Assembly (NCBI GenBank): GCA_000470535.1
Contig: CBRG010000074.1
Location: 1 to 47,147 of the forward strand
From: Streptomyces sp. AW19M42
GTDB lineage: Bacteria > Actinomycetota > Actinomycetes > Streptomycetales > Streptomycetaceae
DNA: 47,147 bases
Reading direction: 5' to 3'
Part shown: piece after piece, positions 42,560 through 47,147 of the stretch
Layout of the letters: the number at the start of each line of letters is the position of its first letter
Numbering within the stretch: the stretch's first letter is position 1
Notes under the pieces: model-generated
Told to the model about the DNA's origin: nothing
The model's database searches: none
Seen by the model: the letters and a program-made list of their open reading frames with translations, nothing else
Position numbers and translations under genes: made by a program

Positions 42560-43930
42560 TCAGCCGGGCACCCGGCCCGCGGACCGCGCGCGGCGTACGC
42601 CGTAAGAACGCCACGGCCGCCACCGCTCGGAGCCGGGTGTCCCGTACGGGTCGACGTCCGGGTCGCCCAGCGCGCGCATCCGGATCAGTGCCGCGGTCGC
42701 CGGTCCGACGCCCGCCAGCCGCGACAGGGCCCGCTCGGCCTCGTCCCGGTCGGCGCCCGCGTCGAGCCGTACGCCGCCGTCGGCCAGGGCGGCGGCCAGC
42801 GCCCGCAGCTCCGGACCGGGTGCCGCGTCGGCCAGCACACCCGGTTCGGGGAACACATGGGTGAGCCCGCCGCAGGGCACGTCCAGCCGCTTCCCGTACG
42901 TCTCCACGAGCTCCCCGGCGGCCGAAGGACCGACCAGGGCCCGTACGGCGAACTCCTCGGGGTCCGCGGCGCCCGGCGAGCGCAGTCCGGGGCGGGCGGC
43001 GACCTGTGGGGCGAGCAGCGGATCGGCGGCGAGCAGTTCGTCCACGGCGTACGGATCGGCGTCCAGGTCGAAGAGCCGTCGCAGCCGCTGCACCGCCGTG
43101 GTCAGATCGCGCAGGTCGGTGAGGTGGATGCGGGCCTCCAGCCAGCTCCCGGCGGACCGCTCGTCCACGGCGGCGATGCCGGTGCCGTAGGGAAGGCGCA
43201 GGGTGCGGCGGTAGGTGCGGCCGCCGGGCTCGCCGCTGACCTCCTCGACCCGGGTGACCGTCTCGGCGGCGAGCAGATCGAAGACCTCACGGGCGGCGTA
43301 CGGTCCCCGGTGCGCGAGCCGGAGCGGGATTCCGGTGGTGCGCGCCTCCCGGACCGCCGCGCCGAGCCCGGTACCGGCCTCGGTCCGCAGCGCGCTCGGG
43401 GTACGGGCGTAGATCTGGCGCACCGTGTCGTTGAATTGCCTGAGGCTGGCGAATCCGGCGGCGAAAGCGATGTCGGTGACGGACAGCGCGGTGGTCTGGA
43501 GCAGGACCCGTGCGGTGTGCGCGCGCTGGGCGCGGGCCAGGGCGACGGGTCCGGCGCCCAGCTCGGCGTTGAGCTGCCGCTGCACCTGCCGTGCGCTGTA
43601 GCCGAGCCGGTGGGCGAGGCCGGGGACGCCTTCCCGGTCCACCACCCCGTCGCCGATCATGCGCATGGCCCGGCCGACCACATCGGCCCGGACGTTCCAG
43701 TCGGCGGAACCAGGAACGGCGTCCGGGCGGCAGCGCCTGCACGCCCGGAAGCCGTTGCCCTGGGCGGCGGCCGCGGTGGGGTAGAAGCGGACGTTCTTCC
43801 TCTTGGGGGTGACGGCGGGGCAGCTCGGCCGGCAGTAGATGCCGGTCGTCTCGACGGCGAAGAAGAACTCCCCGTCGAAACGCGCGTCGCGGCTGCTCAC
43901 CGCCTCGTACCTGGTCTCTTCGTCCATCAC
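42560..43930 (-). CDS. Ada/AlkA-type DNA alkylation-repair protein with damaged AlkA end
   Basis: A 456-residue fusion. The N-terminal Ada zinc domain has four cysteines (Cys33, Cys37, Cys64, Cys67), one of which takes methyl groups from phosphotriesters. An AraC-type HTH follows (RLGYSARQVQRQLNAELGAG, DIAFAAGFASLRQFND). The rest is an AlkA N-domain and HhH-GPD glycosylase with RLAGVGPATAALIRMRALGD. After GDPDV the protein jumps to PYGTPGSERWRPWRSYG; the ~25-residue segment that holds the catalytic Asp in AlkA is missing, and the tail reads VRRARSAGRVPG, unlike the usual end. Regulatory/Ada function may remain; glycosylase activity is doubtful. Confidence 0.85.
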   Translation of the reverse strand: MMDEETRYEAVSSRDARFDGEFFFAVETTGIYCRPSCPAVTPKRKNVRFYPTAAAAQGNGFRACRRCRPDAVPGSADWNVRADVVGRAMRMIGDGVVDREGVPGLAHRLGYSARQVQRQLNAELGAGPVALARAQRAHTARVLLQTTALSVTDIAFAAGFASLRQFNDTVRQIYARTPSALRTEAGTGLGAAVREARTTGIPLRLAHRGPYAAREVFDLLAAETVTRVEEVSGEPGGRTYRRTLRLPYGTGIAAVDERSAGSWLEARIHLTDLRDLTTAVQRLRRLFDLDADPYAVDELLAADPLLAPQVAARPGLRSPGAADPEEFAVRALVGPSAAGELVETYGKRLDVPCGGLTHVFPEPGVLADAAPGPELRALAAALADGGVRLDAGADRDEAERALSRLAGVGPATAALIRMRALGDPDVDPYGTPGSERWRPWRSYGVRRARSAGRVPG

Positions 43931-43998
43931 ACCGTCCAGTGTGCGGCACCGCGCACCGCCGCACTCGCGGTTTTCGGACGCCGACCAGGGCGCCCCGG

Positions 43999-45213
43999 CT
44001 ACCGGACCCGGCCGCGCTTCGCCTCCATGGCGGCCCGGCCCTCGGCACCCTTGCGCTTCCAGTCGCGCCGGATCTCGTTGCGGACCCGGACATCGGTCTT
44101 GGCGACGATGCGCTGGTTCTCACGCAGCAGCTTGCGGTAGCTGTCCATGCGCCGCTCGGGCAGTGACCCGTCCGCGAGCGCCGCCCGCACCGCGCAGCCC
44201 GGTTCGGCCTCGTGGGCGCAGTCGTGGAACCGGCACCGCTCGGCCAGCGCCTCGATCTCGGAGAAGACCTGGCCGACGCCGGACTCCGCGTCCCACAGTC
44301 CGACCCCGCGCAGCCCCGGGGTGTCGATGAGCGCACCGCCGGAGGGCAGCACCAGGAGGTTGCGGGTCGTGGTGGTGTGCCGGCCCTTGCCGTCCATGTC
44401 GCGGGTGGCCCGCACCTCCATCTCGTCGTGCCCGAGAAGGGTGTTGGCGAGGGTGGACTTGCCCGCGCCGGAGGCCCCGAGCAGCACGCTCGTACCGCCG
44501 GAGACGATCGCGGCGAACACGTCGACGCCCTCACCGGTGGCGGAGCTGACGGGCAGCACCTGAACCCCCGGGGCGAGGCGCGCGACGTCCTCGACGAGAT
44601 AGGACAGCGTGGCGGCGTCCGGGACCAGATCGGCCTTGGTGAGCACGACGATGGTCTCGGCCGTCCCGTCACCGGCGGGCGCCCCGTCACCGGCGGGCGC
44701 CCCGTCACGCAGCAGCGCGTCACCGCCGGCGCTGGACATGGCGAGGGCCAGGAACCGTTCGACCCGCCCCAGGTCGAGTTCCACCGCCAGCGAGACGCAG
44801 ATGGCGATGTGGTCGACGTTGGTGGCGAGCACCTGCCCCTCGGAACGCTTGGACGAGGTGGAACGGACGAACGCGGTACGCCGGGGCAGCAGCGTACGGA
44901 CGAACTGCGGGTCGCCCTCGGGGTCGACGGCGGCCCAGTCACCCGTGCAGACGATCCGCATCGGGTCGCGGGGCACGACGAACGCGGTGTCGGCGCGGAC
45001 GGTGCCCCGGGTGGTGACGATGTCGCACTGTCCGCGGTCCACCCGGACCACGCGGCCGGGCAGCAGCCCCTGCGCGGCGTGCGGGGCGAACTCGGCCGCC
45101 CAGCCGTCGTCCCAGCCGTACGCGGCCAGCGGATGCGTGGGCGGGGTGTTCCCGGAGGCGGAGGCGGAGCAAGTGGAAGGAGAGGAAAGAGAGGACGAGA
45201 TCGGGAAAGACAA
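43999..45213 (-). CDS. rsgA: RsgA, ribosome small-subunit-dependent GTPase A
   Basis: A 404-residue circularly permuted GTPase assisting late 30S maturation. An N-terminal OB fold (GLLPGRVVRVDRGQCDIVTT) precedes the GTPase domain with permuted order: VLTKADL (G4), then GASGAGKSTLANTLL (G1) and LIDTPGLRGVGLW (G3). The C-terminal zinc finger is CRFHDCAHEAEPGCAV. The TTG at 45213 is chosen because AAGGG lies 7 bases upstream and family homology begins soon after. A short in-frame duplication (GDGAPAGDGAPAGDG) lies in the G domain. A possible leader ORF and hairpin precede the gene. Confidence 0.9.
   Translation of the reverse strand: MSFPISSSLSSPSTCSASASGNTPPTHPLAAYGWDDGWAAEFAPHAAQGLLPGRVVRVDRGQCDIVTTRGTVRADTAFVVPRDPMRIVCTGDWAAVDPEGDPQFVRTLLPRRTAFVRSTSSKRSEGQVLATNVDHIAICVSLAVELDLGRVERFLALAMSSAGGDALLRDGAPAGDGAPAGDGTAETIVVLTKADLVPDAATLSYLVEDVARLAPGVQVLPVSSATGEGVDVFAAIVSGGTSVLLGASGAGKSTLANTLLGHDEMEVRATRDMDGKGRHTTTTRNLLVLPSGGALIDTPGLRGVGLWDAESGVGQVFSEIEALAERCRFHDCAHEAEPGCAVRAALADGSLPERRMDSYRKLLRENQRIVAKTDVRVRNEIRRDWKRKGAEGRAAMEAKRGRVR
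44665..44708 (-). repeat. 18-base tandem repeat inside rsgA
   Basis: CCCGTCACCGGCGGGCGC occurs twice in tandem (44665-44682, 44683-44700) plus 8 bases of a third copy. It encodes a Gly/Asp/Ala/Pro loop before the G4 motif and keeps the frame. Confidence 0.8.
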
Positions 45214-45242
45214 GGGAAACCCTTCACAGGGTGGCCCCGGCA

Positions 45243-45260
45243 CTGCGCACGGCGGCGCAG
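45243..45260 (-). promoter_or_regulatory. Small hairpin between leader ORF and rsgA
   Basis: CTGCGC and GCGCAG (6-bp arms, 6-base loop) lie between the stop of the possible leader ORF and the rsgA start, where pairing could affect rsgA translation. Inference only. Confidence 0.3.
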
Positions 45261-45275
45261 AAGTGTCGAAGAAGG

Positions 45276-45347
45276 TCAGCCGGCGGCCACAGGGGTGGGA
45301 CAGATGCACTTCGGCTCGTGGGCAGCGCCCACCGCGATGACAGTCAT
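45276..45347 (-). CDS. Possible 23-residue leader peptide upstream of rsgA
   Basis: ATG 45347 (an in-frame TTG immediately precedes it) opens a 23-codon frame reading MTVIAVGAAHEPKCICP and ending at TGA 45276. AGGAGG lies 11 bases upstream of the ATG (8 from the TTG), stronger than the site of rsgA itself. The peptide ends 62 bases before rsgA. No homologue is known to me. It could be a regulatory leader ORF or a small protein; chance is not excluded. Confidence 0.4.
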   Translation of the reverse strand: MTVIAVGAAHEPKCICPTPVAAG

Positions 45348-45601
45348 CAATGTCCTCACCTCCTGGTTCACGCACGGTCCGGGACCGTCGGTCTCGCCCA
45401 CGGTCCGTAACGTCGCAAACGATAGCGCGGGGCGGTCGGGGGACGTCAACCGAATTGACGCGGCACCCCGTTTCGGCTCTCGGCACCGGTTGCTCCGCAG
45501 CGACCCGGTCCGGGGCCAGGGAGTGCTGATATCCCCGACTATCCCTCGATCGGGTGATACGCGTGAGGATCGTCCGGTCACAGCCGGTTAGGGTGCCGGA
45601 C

Positions 45602-46600
45602 ATGACCTCCCCCCAGACAGCCACCGGCACCTTCACCCAGGCCCAGTTGGGCACCCTCACCCTGATCGGCTGGAGCGGCGAACATCCCCACAACGGACGG
45701 GAAGTCGCCTTCCTGCTCGGATACTCACTCGGCGACGGATCGGACGGCCCGGCGGCCGGCGAGAGCGCCATGCGCGTCGCACTGGAGCGCAGCGGACTGC
45801 ACATCGGCGGCGCCCCGGTGCGCGCCGACGAGACACCCGGGCTCCCGGTGAAACTCCTCGTCCAGGCGGGTCAGGCCGTGCTGACACTGCCTCACTTCAC
45901 CACCCAGTACCCAGCCCGGCCGGAGTGGCTGGCGGCCGCCCACGAACAGGGCGAGGTACAGGCGATGTTCGCCACCCGCCCCTGGCCGCAGGGTGCGCCG
46001 GGCAACCCGGTGACCGAGGACTCGCTGCGGTCGTTCGCCGGAGACCCGGAGGTCATCGCGACCTCCGCGCACTGCGTGCTGGGGTGCCCCGCCGACGTGC
46101 GACGGGCGGCCCGGGACTTCCCGGACCGCCCGCGGCACGTGTGTCCGGCGTCAGTTGTTGGCGACGCCGTTCCCGGAGAGGACCGGGATGCCGTTCACCA
46201 GGTGCGACAGGGGCTCGTCGCCCTTGGCCTGGACGGAGTTGTCGGCGCACTGCTGGTTCTGCGGGTTGGACAGGACCTGGACGTCCTGGACCGCGATCGG
46301 GACGAGACCGATCAGCGAACCGACGTTGGCCTTGACCGGCACGCCGAGGCAGAGGTCGTTCAGCGTGCCCTGGATGAGCTGGGCCTGCGGGCTGCCGTCG
46401 CCCCGGGTCACGCTGTTGCCGTAGGAGGACTGGGCGCCGTTGCCGTTGACCGACGTCGTGCCCTGGTCGTTACCGATCGCCATGGCCGCGGGGGCCATCG
46501 CGGCGGACAGGCCGACCATGGACACGGCTACGGCCGCGCCGGCCATCATCTTCTTCATCACACTTCACCTTTCGGAACGCCCCGTTCTGGGACGTACTGA
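45602..46600 (+). CDS. DUF5949-like protein, reading frame runs on past its expected end
   Basis: The first ~160 residues are a soluble Streptomyces-type DUF5949 protein (LGTLTLIGWSGEHPHNGREV, LPVKLLVQAGQAVLTLP, FATRPWPQGAPGNPV, DPEVIATSAHCVLG). The family usually stops shortly after SAHC-L. Here no stop appears in any frame nearby, and the frame runs through a strong hairpin (46095-46140) and antisense across the whole rodlin gene to 46600. The last ~170 residues look like shadow. Start ATG 45602 follows AGGG. A lost stop or frame error near 46085 is likely; function is unknown. Confidence 0.6.
   Translation: MTSPQTATGTFTQAQLGTLTLIGWSGEHPHNGREVAFLLGYSLGDGSDGPAAGESAMRVALERSGLHIGGAPVRADETPGLPVKLLVQAGQAVLTLPHFTTQYPARPEWLAAAHEQGEVQAMFATRPWPQGAPGNPVTEDSLRSFAGDPEVIATSAHCVLGCPADVRRAARDFPDRPRHVCPASVVGDAVPGEDRDAVHQVRQGLVALGLDGVVGALLVLRVGQDLDVLDRDRDETDQRTDVGLDRHAEAEVVQRALDELGLRAAVAPGHAVAVGGLGAVAVDRRRALVVTDRHGRGGHRGGQADHGHGYGRAGHHLLHHTSPFGTPRSGTY
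46095..46140. terminator. Hairpin between the DUF5949-like and rodlin genes
   Basis: A long stem-loop: ACGTGC, CGGGCGG and CCGGG on the left pair with CCCGG, CCGCCCG and GCACGT on the right, 18 pairs with small internal mismatches and a 4-base loop. It lies 11 bases past the rodlin stop on the minus strand. Confidence 0.65.
46151..46558 (-). CDS. Rodlin (spore/aerial-hypha surface protein)
   Basis: A 135-residue secreted protein. A signal peptide (MAGAAVAVSMVGLSAAMAPA, cut near AMA) leads into the rodlin body: IGNDQGTTSVNGNGAQSSYG, QLIQGTLNDLCLGVPVKANV, LSNPQNQQCADNSVQAKGDE and PLSHLVNGIPVL. The two conserved cysteines are present. Rodlins arrange chaplin fibrils into the rodlet layer on aerial hyphae and spores. 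ATG 46558 follows AAGGTGAA. Rodlins normally come in adjacent pairs (rdlA/rdlB); only one is in this window. Confidence 0.93.
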   Translation of the reverse strand: MKKMMAGAAVAVSMVGLSAAMAPAAMAIGNDQGTTSVNGNGAQSSYGNSVTRGDGSPQAQLIQGTLNDLCLGVPVKANVGSLIGLVPIAVQDVQVLSNPQNQQCADNSVQAKGDEPLSHLVNGIPVLSGNGVANN

Positions 46601-46677
46601 TCAACCGCGTACAGCCCCGACAGTTGCGCAGTACCACTCAAATGGGTTCGATCCTGCGTAAGTTCGACACCCTTTCG

Positions 46678-46911
46678 TCAACCCGGGAAGGCCTCGCCCG
46701 AGGTGCGCGCCGCCGGCACCAGGCCCGCGGTGCGGGGCGAATCGGGCTGCACGGGCTCCGGATCGCCCCGGGTCGCCTGCCATTCGGCGAGGAGGCGGTC
46801 GTAGATCGGTGTGCCGCCCTCCGCGGGGCGGCGGCGGTCCTGGGGGCTCCTGCTGTCGTACTGGTCCATGAAGGGGCCATACCCGGTACTGCGGAAGGCG
46901 CCCGGTGCCAC
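46678..46911 (-). CDS. Small hypothetical protein
   Basis: A 77-residue frame. The central part (MDQYDSRSPQDRRRPAEGGT then PIYDRLLAEWQATRGDPEPV) looks protein-like and resembles small Streptomyces proteins with a GGTPIYDxLxxEW motif. No membrane or signal segment is present. It may start at ATG 46869 instead of 46911; neither has a clear ribosome binding site. Function is unknown. Confidence 0.55.
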   Translation of the reverse strand: MAPGAFRSTGYGPFMDQYDSRSPQDRRRPAEGGTPIYDRLLAEWQATRGDPEPVQPDSPRTAGLVPAARTSGEAFPG

Positions 46912-47054
46912 TACGGCAACCGGCCCAGTGGACCCGCCCTTTCAGGTAAGCCTCAGGCCGCGCCCCGGGGGACGACATGGGGCCGACGCGGCCGGGCGGC
47001 CGGAGATCGGCTGCCGGGCGGACGCGTCGGCCCCATGGGTACGACGGGTGGGAC

Positions 47055-47147
47055 TAGGGCGTGTTTCGAAAGTCCCGCCTGCTCGGCGACGCCTGGCACG
47101 CACGCTCGCCGCGTTGTCGGGGTCGCCCCGATACACCCAGTATCGGG
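47055..47147. mobile_element. Partial inverted-repeat element, cut by the window edge
   Basis: Starting with TAGGGCGTGTTTCGAAAGTC, this sequence aligns without gaps over ~90 bases to the reverse complement of the right half of the 30741-30915 element (ends AGGGC(C/G)TGT; shared CGACGCC, CTCGCC, CCAGTA blocks). The other end lies beyond the window. Confidence 0.55.

Overview
The window is high-GC actinobacterial chromosome, almost certainly Streptomyces. It carries a rodlin, a secreted RNase Sa-type guanyl ribonuclease, an ALF-repeat protein, an HTH/DUF397 pair, an RsbW-like ATPase, large secreted subtilases, and GTG/TTG starts placed by purine-rich ribosome binding sites. Everything here was read from sequence alone; no database was searched.

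Layout. Bases 1-279 are the tail of an MFS-like transporter. Bases 433-4188 encode a ~1250-residue secreted subtilase. Bases 4296-13129 are a purine-oxidation block: XdhC-type maturation factor, NCS2 purine permease, the three xanthine dehydrogenase subunits, and a divergent PucR-type activator. Next come a TPR protein, a Pro-rich lipoprotein, a GntR/FCD regulator, an FhuF-like iron reductase behind an iron box, a DUF2637 membrane protein and an RsbW-like ATPase. Bases 18553-21417 hold two secreted hydrolases, an RNase Sa homologue and an M9 collagenase, followed by a second GntR/FCD regulator (21738-22409). A small lower-GC module of hypothetical genes plus HTH/DUF397 (22518-24677) separates that regulator from a six-gene set (24738-29807) that fits 4-hydroxyproline catabolism: epimerase, DapA-like deaminase and a three-part D-hydroxyproline dehydrogenase. 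Beyond it are an ALF-repeat protein, a PoxB-like pyruvate oxidase, a PP2C-like protein, a second ~1250-residue subtilase with a divergent regulator, a DUF456 protein, a GH95 glycosidase, an Ada/AlkA-type protein with a damaged C-terminus, RsgA, a DUF5949 protein lacking its normal stop, a rodlin and a small hypothetical protein.

The most interesting reading is a collagen-utilisation regulon. A collagenase, a GntR regulator and the hydroxyproline operon each have, upstream of the start, an odd palindrome of the form ATGT-C-ACAT. Collagen is the main natural source of hydroxyproline, so one regulator may join extracellular digestion to intracellular use.

Other points of note are a 175-bp inverted-repeat element lodged in the loop of a terminator (a diverged partial relative lies at the right edge of the window), a probable frameshifted small gene, an AlkA domain missing the stretch with its catalytic aspartate, and a possible leader ORF before rsgA.
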